Source: Lysobacterales bacterium (lineage in GTDB: Bacteria > Pseudomonadota > Gammaproteobacteria > Xanthomonadales > SZUA-36). From it: DNA of 32,676 nt. Location of the stretch: the NCBI GenBank assembly GCA_029859505.1, contig JAOUCZ010000015.1, forward strand, positions 1 through 32,676, given 5' to 3'. The position numbers and the translations under genes are program-made. Below, one piece after another: positions 6,396 through 15,153 of this stretch (positions within the stretch are counted from its first letter, which is position 1; each line of letters starts with the position of its first letter). Under the pieces are notes generated by a model, which saw only the letters and a list, made by a program, of their open reading frames with translations, made no database searches and was not told where the DNA came from.

Positions 6396-8591
6396 GTGTT
6401 TAAGAAAATAAGCATTTTGTTGTTACTGGTGACGACGGGACTTGCATCCGTTTGCATCCACGCGCAGGAAATTGACGACGCCGAGGGTACGCTCGAAGAA
6501 ATCATCGTCACAGCCGAGTACCGTCCTGTCTCTGTTTTGGAACTACCCACCAGCGTGACTGTTTTTGATCAGCAAGCCATCACCCGACGCGGCGCAGTGC
6601 ACCTGGAGCAGTTGCTGAATCTTGCCCCGAATGTGAACCTGTCTTCCGGCGCGTCGCGAGGACGATTTGTTCTGATTCGCGGTATCGGTGAACGCAGCCA
6701 ATTTGTCGAGCCGGTCAATCCCTCGGTGGGCCTGATCATCGATGGCATGGATTTCACCGGCATTGGTGGCGCAGCCAGCACGCTGGATATGCAGCAGGTT
6801 GAAATTTTGCGCGGCCCGCAGGGCACTTTATTTGGTGCTAATGCATTGGCCGGCCTGATCAACATGGTTTCGAACGGGCCGGCGGATGAAATGGATGGAT
6901 ACGCCAGCCTGACTGTTGGTAACTATTCCCGTCTCACGGCCAGCGCTGCTGTGGGTGGGCCGATATCACAGAACACGGGCTTTCGCCTGGCCGTGCAGGG
7001 CAACAAGAATGATGGTTATATCGACAACGTCTTTCTCAATCGCTCGACCAACGACATAGACGAGTTCACCGCACGTGGAAAATTCAACTGGGAAGTCAGT
7101 GATGCCTTCTCCCTCGATTTCACACTGCTGTACAGTGATGTAGATAACGGCTATGACGCCTTTTCACTGGACAACACCCGCAAGACTTACTCGGATGAAC
7201 CCGGCCATGACCGGCTAGAAAGCACGGCGGCAGCGCTTGGAGGGACATGGCAGCTAAACGATTCGCTCTCATTGGAAGCGTTGCTGAGCCATGTAGACGC
7301 CGATACCGAATATGGCTATGACGAGGATTGGAGCAATACCGGGATTTGCGATGGCACCGACTGCGCTTCCGACATCTGGGGTTTTGATTGGTGGTACTCG
7401 TCAACAGACAACTATATCCGCAACAACAGCAATACCTCCGCCGATCTCCGCCTGGTTTCCAGCAATGGGGCCGATGAAGCCGCATGGGTGGCTGGTGTTT
7501 ACTACCGCGACCAGGATCAATCCCTGTTGCGTGAATACACCTACGCCAGCGGCGATTTCAATAGCGACTACGGCACCAAAAACCTGGCTGCCTACGGGCA
7601 GGTCGACTTACCATTTGCCCAATCGTGGACATTCGTCACCGGGTTGCGATATGAGTCACGTGACTGGGATTATGATGATAATGTCGAAGGCGATAGCCGC
7701 TCCTCGGATGACGAGAGCTTCTGGGGTGGAAAGGTTGCGCTGGAGTACCTCACCGATTCAGGCACCCTGCTTTATGGTCTGATATCTCGTGGCTACAAGG
7801 CCGGCGGCTACAACTCCGCGCTGGCCAGCAAAATACCGGATCTTGAAGAAGAAGGTATTTTCATTCCACCTGAAAACCTGGTGTTTGGCTCCGAGACCAT
7901 GTGGAATTACGAACTCGGCCTGAAGGGTAGCTTTCTGGATGATACGTTGACGCTGAGTGCCGCCCTGTTCTACCAGGACAGGAGCGACATGCAGGTTAAA
8001 CAGTCTATCGTTATACCCATGGATCCGGTCTCGTCGGCCTGTCCCTGCAACTTCATCGACAGTTTGCAAAACGCGTCCGGCGGTACCAATAAAGGGCTGG
8101 AAATCGAGACCAACTGGCAGGTGACTGACAGTATTAACCTGTTCGGTAGCCTTGGGTGGCTCGACACTGAATACAAAGACTACCTGAGCTACTCACACGC
8201 GGATGCCGATCCTGAAAACGGCATTCCCTACGACCTGAGCGGCCGCGATCAGGCACACGCACCGCAGACCCAGTACGTACTCGGTGCACAGTTCTTTTTT
8301 GCGCAAAACTGGTTCGCACAGATAGATATCGAAGGTAAGAGTAGCGCCTATGCTTCCGCCAACCATAATGAAAAACTGGATGGCTACACCCTGCTGAATA
8401 TGCGACTGGCCTATGAAACCGAACGCTGGAGTATCGCTGTCTGGGGGCGTAACCTCACCGACCAGGACGTACAGACCCGTGGTTTTGGTGGCTTTGGAAA
8501 TGACCCGCGTAAACTCTATGAAACAGAGGCCTACTACCAACTTGGCGAGCCCCGTGTTTACGGTTTAGATCTGAGATATGAGTTTTTCTAG
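6396..8591 (+). CDS. TonB-dependent outer-membrane receptor, probable thiamine transporter
   Basis: The 731-residue protein starts with GTG, 6 nt after GGGAGG. A signal peptide covers about 1-23. A TonB box-like EEIIVTA (34-40) follows, then the plug domain (about 48-160, with VLIRGIG and VEILRGPQGTLFG) and a 22-strand barrel to the C-terminal aromatic Phe731. The region around DRDQAHAPQ-like turns and the last strand VYGLDLRYEFF are normal for the family. Loops carry a CxxxDC pattern in GICDGTDCAS and a CPC in SACPCNF, possibly disulphide-bonded. The receptor would import its ligand across the outer membrane using TonB energy. The ligand is inferred as thiamine or a phosphate ester from the upstream TPP riboswitch and the downstream PnuT-type carrier and kinase; the barrel alone would not tell. 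Spacing to the next gene is 15 bp. Confidence 0.92.
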   Translation: MFKKISILLLLVTTGLASVCIHAQEIDDAEGTLEEIIVTAEYRPVSVLELPTSVTVFDQQAITRRGAVHLEQLLNLAPNVNLSSGASRGRFVLIRGIGERSQFVEPVNPSVGLIIDGMDFTGIGGAASTLDMQQVEILRGPQGTLFGANALAGLINMVSNGPADEMDGYASLTVGNYSRLTASAAVGGPISQNTGFRLAVQGNKNDGYIDNVFLNRSTNDIDEFTARGKFNWEVSDAFSLDFTLLYSDVDNGYDAFSLDNTRKTYSDEPGHDRLESTAAALGGTWQLNDSLSLEALLSHVDADTEYGYDEDWSNTGICDGTDCASDIWGFDWWYSSTDNYIRNNSNTSADLRLVSSNGADEAAWVAGVYYRDQDQSLLREYTYASGDFNSDYGTKNLAAYGQVDLPFAQSWTFVTGLRYESRDWDYDDNVEGDSRSSDDESFWGGKVALEYLTDSGTLLYGLISRGYKAGGYNSALASKIPDLEEEGIFIPPENLVFGSETMWNYELGLKGSFLDDTLTLSAALFYQDRSDMQVKQSIVIPMDPVSSACPCNFIDSLQNASGGTNKGLEIETNWQVTDSINLFGSLGWLDTEYKDYLSYSHADADPENGIPYDLSGRDQAHAPQTQYVLGAQFFFAQNWFAQIDIEGKSSAYASANHNEKLDGYTLLNMRLAYETERWSIAVWGRNLTDQDVQTRGFGGFGNDPRKLYETEAYYQLGEPRVYGLDLRYEFF

Positions 8592-8606
8592 GAATTCAAA
8601 CTGCCT

Positions 8607-9236
8607 ATGATTGACTGGCTACAGTCATGGTTCTCGGCTCAATCCATGTCTCCGTGGGAGGCAGTGGCGGTTATTTTTGCCATTGCCTACCTGTTACTGG
8701 CTGTTAAGGAGAACATCTTTTGCTGGCTTTTTGCGCTGCTGAGTACGGCGATTTACACCGTTCTGTTCTGGGATGTCAGCCTGCTGATGGAGTCAGCACT
8801 GAACGTCTACTACATGGCAATGGCGGTCTATGGCTGGCAGCAATGGACTCGTGGCGGCAGCAATGACGATGGGAAGCCGCATGCGCTTGATGTCCAGTCC
8901 ATGACAACCAGACAACATGTGCTGGTGATCACCGCAATAGCAGTCCTCACTGCAGCTTCCGGCTATCTTCTGGGTGAACACAGCTCAGCAGTGTGGCCCT
9001 ATGTTGATTCATTCACCACCTGGGCCAGCGTGATCACCACCTACCTGGTTACCCGTAAGTACCTGCAAAACTGGCTCTACTGGATAGTAATCGACACGGT
9101 TTCAATTCCACTTTATATCGACAGGGGTCTGCACCTGACCGCCCTGCTGTTTGTCGCCTATGTCATTATCGCTGTCATTGGTTACATCAAGTGGCGCGAT
9201 CATTTTCGGACCAATAGGCAAGTCGTTGCTGCCTGA
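8607..9236 (+). CDS. pnuT: PnuC-family transporter, probable thiamine carrier PnuT
   Basis: This is a 209-residue integral membrane protein with about seven hydrophobic segments. PnuC-family hallmarks are visible: KENIFCWLFALLSTAIYTVLF-like first half (35-55), NVYYMAMAVYGWQQW (66-80), and the C-terminal WLYWIVIDTVSIPLYIDRGL block (155-174) followed by a last helix ending in YIKW. PnuC members are facilitators for nicotinamide riboside, and related clades (PnuT, PnuX) carry thiamine or riboflavin. The TPP riboswitch, the TonB receptor upstream and the kinase downstream point to thiamine. These carriers work by equilibrative uptake followed by phosphorylation trapping, which fits the next gene. 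The 3' end overlaps the likely start of the kinase gene, suggesting translational coupling. AGGA is 12 nt before the ATG, a rather wide spacing. Confidence 0.9.
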   Translation: MIDWLQSWFSAQSMSPWEAVAVIFAIAYLLLAVKENIFCWLFALLSTAIYTVLFWDVSLLMESALNVYYMAMAVYGWQQWTRGGSNDDGKPHALDVQSMTTRQHVLVITAIAVLTAASGYLLGEHSSAVWPYVDSFTTWASVITTYLVTRKYLQNWLYWIVIDTVSIPLYIDRGLHLTALLFVAYVIIAVIGYIKWRDHFRTNRQVVAA

Positions 9237-9999
9237 AGCCGCATTAAGTCACTGGCATCAATGGAGCAAAGAACTAAGCTCCAAACCAATGCTTATCGGA
9301 GCGTTAACCGGTGGACTAAGCAACCAAAGCTTCCTGCTTGAATCAGAGATTGGCAACCTGGTTTTACGAATCAACGGCAGCGACTCTTTGTTACCCGGTG
9401 CTAACCGAAGCGATGAAATCAATATCTGGAAGGCCGCAGCCAAAAAGGGCATAGCACCTCCCCTTGTTTTTATTGACCCTGAAAACAGGTACCTAATCAG
9501 CACTCACATCAACAACGACCTGCCGCCAAAACCACAAATCAACGCGGTGATTGTTGATCAGGCGTTCAATCTACTGAAAAGTTGTCATCAACTGAACATA
9601 AAAGCATCAAGCATCAACTACCACAGCCACATCGAACACTATTGGCAACTCATAGAAGCCAAAAACCAACCCGCCAACCCCGACTTAATCAAACAACGCA
9701 AACCAATCCAACAAACCCTGGATGCACTCCTCAACAGCAACACCCCAACCGGCATCTGCCACCACGACCCGGTAACAGCAAACTTCGTAGGCACCCCTGA
9801 GCGCTTATACCTGATCGACTGGGAATACGCCGCCAACGGCCTGCAGGTAATGGACTATGCGGCACTGGCAACCGAGTGGCAGATAGATGACGCAACAATT
9901 CTGGATAGAACCGATTTTGATCCAAAATCGCTAATTGAAGCAAAAGCACTGTATGGATACCTGTGTGCTCTATGGGAAGCAGCGACAACAGAGGCTTAA
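9226..9999 (+). CDS. APH/choline kinase-fold kinase, probable thiamine kinase
   Basis: From a TTG at 9226 the protein is 257 residues. An in-frame ATG at 9151 would add 25 residues wholly inside pnuT and without family resemblance. The TTG overlaps the pnuT stop and has AGG upstream, so coupling is likely. A glycine-rich loop (LTGGLSNQSFLL) is at about 27-38. The catalytic loop CHHDPVTANF (178-187) supplies Asp181 and Asn186. The metal-binding LIDWEYA (196-202, Asp198) is identical to that of ThiK-type thiamine kinases. The inferred reaction is ATP-dependent phosphorylation of imported thiamine to thiamine monophosphate, trapping it in the cytoplasm; a separate ThiL would then make TPP. Choline or ethanolamine kinase activity is the main alternative by fold. 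The coding strand of the 3' two thirds is strikingly A/C-rich with many Asn, Gln, Pro and His codons, unlike its neighbours. Confidence 0.85.
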   Translation: MLPEAALSHWHQWSKELSSKPMLIGALTGGLSNQSFLLESEIGNLVLRINGSDSLLPGANRSDEINIWKAAAKKGIAPPLVFIDPENRYLISTHINNDLPPKPQINAVIVDQAFNLLKSCHQLNIKASSINYHSHIEHYWQLIEAKNQPANPDLIKQRKPIQQTLDALLNSNTPTGICHHDPVTANFVGTPERLYLIDWEYAANGLQVMDYAALATEWQIDDATILDRTDFDPKSLIEAKALYGYLCALWEAATTEA

Positions 10000-10028
10000 C
10001 TCCTGATCCGTGTGGGCGCCAAGGCTGC

Positions 10029-10117
10029 GCGGTACCTTACTTCAGGACGCGCTCAAGCACGTCCTGTGGCGCTCATCCTCGACTCCTGTCTCGTAAGGTC
10101 CTGAAGTAAGGTACCGC
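10029..10117. repeat. 20-bp perfect inverted repeat, 49-nt spacer
   Basis: The arms 10029-10048 (GCGGTACCTTACTTCAGGAC) and 10098-10117 are exact reverse complements. The left arm can alternatively pair locally: AGGACG (10044-10049) is complementary to CGTCCT (10060-10065). It lies 30 bp after the kinase stop, between two convergent transcription units. It could be a long terminator or mRNA-stabilising stem, or a short mobile repeat. No transposase or target duplication is seen. Confidence 0.75.
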
Positions 10118-10255
10118 CCATCCTCGGCTAAGTGCGTAATAAGAAAGCTGTGGTTTCTGAAAAGTGATCCATGCGAGATCATCCCCCTCCCCCGCTCTTG
10201 CTCTGCTCTTCCGGTCCCTTTGAAGATGCAGAGGAATGAGGCGCGACTGTCAGAG

Positions 10256-10430
10256 TTGGCCAAGGATGGCCAATTCACAGAGACTCAGCGCAGGAAGCGC
10301 TGTGTCGAGGGGTGACACAAAGCAACGAGTGATGAAGGAAGTCGCGTAGCGACCATCTGATAGGGTGCACTTTCTTTTGGTTACTTTTCTTTGTGCAAGC
10401 AAAGAAAAGTTACTCGCGCATAAGGCGCGA
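10256..10430. repeat. chain of hairpins, probable dispersed intergenic repeat
   Basis: Five strong hairpins follow each other: TTGGCC/GGCCAA (10256-10273), CAGCGC/GCGCTG (10286-10302), GTCGC/GCGAC (10341-10353), ACTTTTCTTTG/CAAAGAAAAGT (10383-10410) and TCGCGC/GCGCGA (10414-10430). The segment with CTTTTGGTTACTTTTCTTTG resembles an intergenic repeat I know from several gammaproteobacterial genomes, often mis-annotated as small proteins. The short open frames crossing it look spurious. Its copy number in this genome cannot be judged from the window. The remaining bases 10118-10255 show no gene. Confidence 0.6.
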
Positions 10431-10451
10431 AACCAAAGTCAGCCTGAAAGG

Positions 10452-10473
10452 CAAAAACCCGCCCCGAAGGGGC
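10452..10473 (-). terminator. intrinsic terminator of the rpsU-rpoD operon
   Basis: Read on the minus strand, GCCCC-TTC-GGGGC is followed at once by GGGTTTTTGC, a classical stem plus U-run, about 30 nt past the rpoD stop. A second 7-bp hairpin (10492-10509) overlaps the stop codon itself. Confidence 0.8.
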
Positions 10474-10503
10474 AGCTTATCGGTGCATTACGAGTAGCGC
10501 ACG

Positions 10504-12375
10504 CTACTCCAAATCAAGAAAACTACGAAGCTGCTCCGACCGCGTCGGATGACGTAACTTCCGCAGGGCTTTCGCCTCAATTTGACGAATCCTCTCACGA
10601 GTAACATCAAACTGCTTACCAACCTCTTCCAGCGTATGGTCAGTATTCATATCAATACCAAACCGCATACGAAGGACTTTCGCCTCACGTGGCGTCAGGC
10701 CGGCAAGAACACCCTGTACCGTACCGGTCAGGCCGGTGCCGGTAGCAGATTCAACCGGTGATGCGATATTGGCATCCTCGATGAAATCGCCCAGGTGTGA
10801 ATCTTCGTCATCACCGATAGGTGTTTCCATGGAGATTGGCTCTTTGGCAATCTTCAGCACCTTGCGAACCTTGTCTTCGGGCATCTCCATGCGAATAGAG
10901 AGTTCCTCAGGTGTCGGCTCGCGACCAATTTCCTGCAGCATCTGGCGGGAAATACGATTGAGCTTATTGATGGTCTCAATCATATGAACCGGTATACGGA
11001 TGGTGCGGGCCTGATCAGCGATTGAACGCGTGATGGCCTGGCGAATCCACCAGGTTGCATAGGTGGAAAATTTGTAACCGCGACGGTATTCAAACTTATC
11101 TACCGCCTTCATCAAACCGATATTGCCTTCCTGGATCAGATCAAGGAACTGCAAACCACGGTTGGTGTATTTCTTGGCAATGGAGATCACCAGCCTGAGG
11201 TTGGCTTCTACCATTTCTTTCTTGGCACGACGTGCCTTGGCCTCGCCAATCGACATGGCGCGGTTAATATCCTTGAGCTCGGCTATGGTGATGCGGTTAG
11301 CCACTGCCCGGCGCTCAAGCCTATTCTGTACTTCCAGGATATCATCCTTGTATTCGGCCACTGCCGAAACCCATTTCTGTTTGCCTGTCAGAACTGAATC
11401 GATCCACTTGGGGTCCGCCTCGTTCTCATGAAAGCTCTTGATGAAGGCCAGCTTGGGCATCTTGGCCTGTCTGACAACCATTTGCAGGATGGCCCTTTCG
11501 TGCTCGCGGGTGCGCGATACGGCATAGCGCAGGCGGTCAACCAGGTGATCCACCATTTTAGCCGGCAGTTTAAGATGCAAAAACATATCAGCCATCACAT
11601 CCAGCCGTTCTTGTGCCTCGGGTGCACCTGGACCGTGCTTTTCACACAGTTTGCCGAATTCTGCATGCAAGGTGCCGAGTTTTTCAAAGAAAGCAGCTAC
11701 TTCCTCAAGATCCGGCCCTGTTGGACCTTCATCTACTTCTTCCTCTTCTTCCTCTTCAACTTCTTCTTCCTTACCCTTACCCTTACCGGCGAGGGCGGCG
11801 TTTCTTTTAATCACGTCTGCAGGCTTTTTAGCAACCGGAATAGGTTTCTCTTCGGCATTCGGATCAACGAAGTCGAGCATCACCTCGGTTAAACGCTGCC
11901 TTCCCTCCTGGTGGAGGATATAGCCGTTCAACAAGGTTGTGTGGGTGTTAGGAAAACGCGACAGGGCGATATGCACCTGCTTCAATCCATCTTCAATGCG
12001 CTTGGCAATGACAATTTCACCCTCACGGGTTAACAACTCAACCGTACCCATTTCACGCATATACATACGTACAGGGTCCGTTGTGCGCCCGATCTCGGTC
12101 TCAACAGCTGCAAGTGCTGCGGCGGCCTCTTCAACCGCTGAATCATCATCAGATGAGCTTGCTGCATCATCATTCAAAATAAGGGTATCGGCATCAGGTG
12201 CCTTTTCATACACCGAGATACCCATATCATTAATCATATTGATGATATCTTCGATCTGTTCCGGGTCGACGATATCATCGGGCAGGTGGTCGTTAACCTG
12301 AGCGTATGTCAGGAAGCCCTGCTCTTTACCCTTGGTGATTAAATCTTTTAGTTGCGATTGCTGATTTTGGTTCAT
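10504..12375 (-). CDS. rpoD: RNA polymerase primary sigma factor (sigma-70)
   Basis: The protein has 623 residues, within the 610-620 usual for gammaproteobacterial RpoD. Region 1.1 is at the N terminus ([13 protein letters not shown] onward). Region 1.2 contains [22 protein letters not shown] non-conserved region of about 200 residues carries a very acidic run, 8 of 9 residues Glu, after GKGKGK. Region 2 includes [32 protein letters not shown] and the -10-recognition helix [10 protein letters not shown]. Region 3 follows with [14 protein letters not shown]. Region 4 ends in the helix-turn-helix [20 protein letters not shown]. It is the essential housekeeping sigma that directs RNA polymerase to -35/-10 promoters. 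It is last in the operon rpsU-yqeY-dnaG-rpoD, 78 bp after dnaG, a gap that may hold an extra promoter as in E. coli. Confidence 0.99.
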   Translation of the reverse strand: MNQNQQSQLKDLITKGKEQGFLTYAQVNDHLPDDIVDPEQIEDIINMINDMGISVYEKAPDADTLILNDDAASSSDDDSAVEEAAAALAAVETEIGRTTDPVRMYMREMGTVELLTREGEIVIAKRIEDGLKQVHIALSRFPNTHTTLLNGYILHQEGRQRLTEVMLDFVDPNAEEKPIPVAKKPADVIKRNAALAGKGKGKEEEVEEEEEEEVDEGPTGPDLEEVAAFFEKLGTLHAEFGKLCEKHGPGAPEAQERLDVMADMFLHLKLPAKMVDHLVDRLRYAVSRTREHERAILQMVVRQAKMPKLAFIKSFHENEADPKWIDSVLTGKQKWVSAVAEYKDDILEVQNRLERRAVANRITIAELKDINRAMSIGEAKARRAKKEMVEANLRLVISIAKKYTNRGLQFLDLIQEGNIGLMKAVDKFEYRRGYKFSTYATWWIRQAITRSIADQARTIRIPVHMIETINKLNRISRQMLQEIGREPTPEELSIRMEMPEDKVRKVLKIAKEPISMETPIGDDEDSHLGDFIEDANIASPVESATGTGLTGTVQGVLAGLTPREAKVLRMRFGIDMNTDHTLEEVGKQFDVTRERIRQIEAKALRKLRHPTRSEQLRSFLDLE

Positions 12376-12453
12376 AAATTTTTGCTTCGCGATAATTAAC
12401 TATAGTCGATGAAATTGACTCTGGCGACCCGGATTTCCAGAGAGTTCGATAAT

Positions 12454-14187
12454 TTAATCCTGTTTGCCTTCAAGTTGCTTCTTAAGCGCCAGCTGACGAT
12501 CCTGTAAGGCCCTGTACTCTTCCCGTTGCAACATAATATTACTAATCCGGGACAACAAAATTTCCACCCAGCTCAAGCGGATGCGATTTGCCGCATCTGT
12601 GAACTCCTGGAGCTGCTTGTCTTCATCACCCGGAAGATGCCAGACAGCCAGTTTTTCCAGGTGAGGCATGGCCGGATGTCCGTGCCAAAGCTCAATTAAC
12701 TGCGCCGTTGTGATATTAGGGCGTTGATTGCAGAAATCAACAAGTTCTCTGAAGATTTCTATTCCCTGTATCTCAGCATTTCCGGGCCCATTGAATTCAT
12801 TAACATTTTCAAGCTGCTTAACCAGTGATGGATTTTGTACCAGGTGCGCCATTAGGACACGCAAAGGGGTGCGTGTTTGTATCGGTTTGCCCCGCTCATC
12901 ACTGGTTGCTGATGCTATTACCGGGCTTTGTACGTGCCTGTTTAGTTTGTGAAAAGACCTGGATTCTAACTGGGAATACATCATATCTCTGAATCCCCCG
13001 GCTGGGAGTGCCTCCAGATAGGGTCGGGCTTGCTCTACAAATTTCGCCCGACCGTCCAGGCTGCCAAGGTCCGTCATGGCGGTAAAGTGGTCAAAGAAAA
13101 ACTCTGACAATGGACTTGCGCCCTCGATCTGTTGGGCGAATGCGGTCTCGCCATGTTTACGCACCATGCTGTCGGGATCTTCACCATCGGGCAGAAACAG
13201 GAACTTTGCCTGCAGACCTTCCTTCAGTTTCGGCAGGGTCGCTTCCAACGCCCGCCAGGCGGCCTTACGCCCTGCCTTATCTCCATCAAAACAATAGACA
13301 ATGGTATCGGCGGCACGAAACAGCAATTCCACCTGCGAATCGGTTGTCGCGGTACCCGATGTCGCCACCACGTTCTTGAAACCGAATTGTGCGAGTGCGA
13401 CCACATCCATATAGCCCTCCACAACAATGATGTTGTCGAGGCGGCTGGTTCGCTTGCGTGCAAGGTAAAGCCCGTAGAGCTCCCTGCCCTTATGGTATAA
13501 AGCCGTTTCCGGTGAGTTTAGATATTTGGGGCCGTCATCCGACAGGGCCCGCCCGCCAAATGCAATGACGCGTCCACGGCGGTCATGGATAGGGAACATG
13601 ATGCGGTTACGAAATTTATCATACTGGCCGCTATTGCCCTCGCTAAGCATACCGGCCTGCTTCAGCAGATCCAGGTGATGGTTATCGGTGCCCAGTTGCT
13701 TTATCACCCCATCCCAGCCGGCAGGTGCGAAACCAATTTCAAAGTCACGGCAGATTTCACCTGATAGTCCGCGCCCCTTGAGGTATTCAACGGCCTCGGG
13801 ATGGTGGCGCAATTGCTCAACATAAAACTTTGAACAACTTTGCAGTATGTCATACACGCCGGTATCAATTCGCGGTTGCTGCTTACCGGTCCTGGGCACC
13901 TCCAGACCGGCTGTACGGGCGAGATCCTCTACAGCATCGAGAAATTCCAGACCTTCATACTGCATCAGAAAACCAATGGCTGAACCGTGGGCTCCACAAC
14001 CAAAGCAATGGTAGAACTGTTTCCTGGGGCTGACTGTAAATGACGGGGTCTTCTCATCATGAAAAGGACAACATGCCTGAAACTCGCTACCGCTACGTTT
14101 AAGCGGAACGCGACGCTCTATCAATTCCACGATATCGCTTCGTGCCAGTAGCTCTTCGATGAAGGAATCAGGTATCAGACCGCTCAA
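12454..14187 (-). CDS. dnaG: DNA primase
   Basis: The 577-residue protein begins at a TTG; the next residues SGLIPDSFIEELLARSDIVELI align with the E. coli DnaG N terminus, so an internal ATG would truncate it. The CHC2 zinc finger uses C40, H43, C61 and C64. The catalytic core with Toprim has IIVVEGYMDVVAL (acidic EGYMD) and VYCFDGDKAGRKA. The C-terminal part (about 430-577) is the DnaB-interacting helicase-binding domain. It makes RNA primers for leading- and lagging-strand synthesis. It follows yqeY by 90 bp in the macromolecular synthesis operon. A rare start codon fits the known low expression of primase compared with S21 and sigma-70. Confidence 0.98.
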   Translation of the reverse strand: MSGLIPDSFIEELLARSDIVELIERRVPLKRSGSEFQACCPFHDEKTPSFTVSPRKQFYHCFGCGAHGSAIGFLMQYEGLEFLDAVEDLARTAGLEVPRTGKQQPRIDTGVYDILQSCSKFYVEQLRHHPEAVEYLKGRGLSGEICRDFEIGFAPAGWDGVIKQLGTDNHHLDLLKQAGMLSEGNSGQYDKFRNRIMFPIHDRRGRVIAFGGRALSDDGPKYLNSPETALYHKGRELYGLYLARKRTSRLDNIIVVEGYMDVVALAQFGFKNVVATSGTATTDSQVELLFRAADTIVYCFDGDKAGRKAAWRALEATLPKLKEGLQAKFLFLPDGEDPDSMVRKHGETAFAQQIEGASPLSEFFFDHFTAMTDLGSLDGRAKFVEQARPYLEALPAGGFRDMMYSQLESRSFHKLNRHVQSPVIASATSDERGKPIQTRTPLRVLMAHLVQNPSLVKQLENVNEFNGPGNAEIQGIEIFRELVDFCNQRPNITTAQLIELWHGHPAMPHLEKLAVWHLPGDEDKQLQEFTDAANRIRLSWVEILLSRISNIMLQREEYRALQDRQLALKKQLEGKQD

Positions 14188-14277
14188 GAGACTACTCTCA
14201 CGAATTTCTATTTAACGGGCAGTTTGCCCACGAGGGTATTTGAAACGAAGTTTTAAGGCCGATGGCCACGGACATAC

Positions 14278-14739
14278 TCAGGCGCCGAGTTGTGCTTTTA
14301 CGGCGCCGCTAACAGCCTTCATATCGGCGCGGCCCTGCACCTGTCCCCTGAGGATATTCATCACGGCACCCATATCACGGATGCTGCTCGCACCTGCTTC
14401 AACAACAGCCTGCTTAATCAACTCTGCGAGTTCATCCTCACCCAGTGCTTCAGGCAGATAGACAGCAATCAAATCGAGCTCGAATTTTTCCTGTGCTGCC
14501 AGATCGTCTCTGCCAGCAGCCTGATACTGCTCCAGCGAGTCTCTACGCTGTTTGACCATTTTGTCCAACACCGCCAACACAGCCTGGTCATCCATCTCGA
14601 TACGCTTATCAACTTCGATCTGTTTGATCGCAGCAGTGATCAAACGTAATGCAGTCAGGCGCTTTTGATCGCGCGCGCGCATCGCAGATTTAACATCTTC
14701 CAGGATTTGAGATTTTAATGTATTTAAGGGCAACGTCAT
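14278..14739 (-). CDS. yqeY: GatB/YqeY domain protein
   Basis: A 153-residue protein from ATG 14739; a longer frame from 14778 adds 13 residues with no family resemblance. The sequence matches YqeY family features: LKSQILEDVKSAMRARDQKRLTALR-type N-terminal helices, VKQRRDSLEQYQAAGRDDLAAQE in the middle, and a tail-like C-terminal domain with LPEALGEDELAELI and GADMKAVSGAVKAQL. The family shares the GatB tail domain of the Asp/Glu-tRNA amidotransferase. It is thought to bind tRNA or act in aminoacyl-tRNA quality control, but the role is not settled. It sits between rpsU and dnaG, as in Pseudomonas and relatives. Confidence 0.95.
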   Translation of the reverse strand: MTLPLNTLKSQILEDVKSAMRARDQKRLTALRLITAAIKQIEVDKRIEMDDQAVLAVLDKMVKQRRDSLEQYQAAGRDDLAAQEKFELDLIAVYLPEALGEDELAELIKQAVVEAGASSIRDMGAVMNILRGQVQGRADMKAVSGAVKAQLGA

Positions 14740-14791
14740 AATGAGAACTTCTGCTGGGATAGAGCTGCTTGGATACAAGTTTTCCGGCTAC

Positions 14792-14832
14792 TGGTTGCTT
14801 AGATCAACCACCCGAAGCGTGCGCCCCGGGGC
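14792..14832 (-). terminator. stem-loops between rpsU and yqeY, possible attenuator
   Basis: Two stems lie in the 111-bp gap: TGGTTG/CAACCA (14792-14797 and 14805-14810) and the palindrome GCCCCGGGGC (14823-14832). In E. coli a partial terminator after rpsU keeps S21 expression above dnaG, and these structures could do the same. There is no clear U-run, so the call is weak. Confidence 0.35.
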
Positions 14833-14850
14833 CGGAGAAAACCAAAAAGA

Positions 14851-15066
14851 TCAATACATCCGTGTACGACGGACGTTGTCCCGAGCAAGGCGACGCAGAT
14901 CACGTTTTACTGCTGCTGCAGATTTACGCTTGCGTTCCTGCGTTGGCTTTTCATAGAACTCACGCCGACGTGTTTCGGCCAGTACACCTGCTTTCTCACA
15001 CGAACGCTTGAATCTACGTAATGCATATTCAAAAGGCTCGTTTTCGCGAACTTTTACGCTTGGCAT
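14851..15066 (-). CDS. rpsU: 30S ribosomal protein S21
   Basis: The 71-residue basic protein [19 protein letters not shown]... has the normal length and the Arg/Lys-rich C terminus ([17 protein letters not shown]). It starts at ATG 15066 with CGGAG 8 nt upstream. S21 joins the small subunit near the anti-Shine-Dalgarno and helps initiation. It is the first gene of the rpsU-yqeY-dnaG-rpoD operon. A small hairpin GCCCA/TGGGC (15091-15103) lies in its leader. Confidence 0.99.
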   Translation of the reverse strand: MPSVKVRENEPFEYALRRFKRSCEKAGVLAETRRREFYEKPTQERKRKSAAAVKRDLRRLARDNVRRTRMY

Positions 15067-15113
15067 TTTTACTCCGGTTTCTTCAATTAAGCCCACACTG
15101 GGCGTAGCCGGAT

Positions 15114-15143
15114 ATTTTAACCTTTAAATACTGACTCATGCAA
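15114..15143 (-). promoter_or_regulatory. candidate sigma-70 promoter of rpsU operon
   Basis: On the minus strand TTGCAT (15143-15138) and TAAAAT (15119-15114) are separated by 18 bp and would start transcription near 15107, about 40 nt before the rpsU ATG. This matches the -35/-10 consensus at 4 and 5 of 6 positions. The promoter lies only about 10 bp from the end of the GGT-like gene. Confidence 0.55.
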
Positions 15144-15153
15144 AGAAAAATCA

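Noticed and set aside
7120-7485. Antisense and alternative-frame open frames in the TonB receptor gene
   Set aside because: No ribosome sites or family resemblance; codon pattern follows the receptor frame.
10042-10278. Minus-strand 78-codon open frame in the gene-free region
   Set aside because: It runs through the inverted repeat and hairpins, has no ribosome site or recognisable motif, and is best seen as a by-product of the repeat.
10365-10604. Plus-strand 79-codon open frame beginning MHFLLVTFLC
   Set aside because: It starts in the hairpin repeat and ends inside rpoD on the opposite strand; such frames are a known artefact of this type of repeat.
11428-11892. 154-codon plus-strand frame inside rpoD
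   Set aside because: Antisense shadow of a firmly identified gene, with a Phe/Leu-rich run that mirrors the Glu-rich codons of rpoD.
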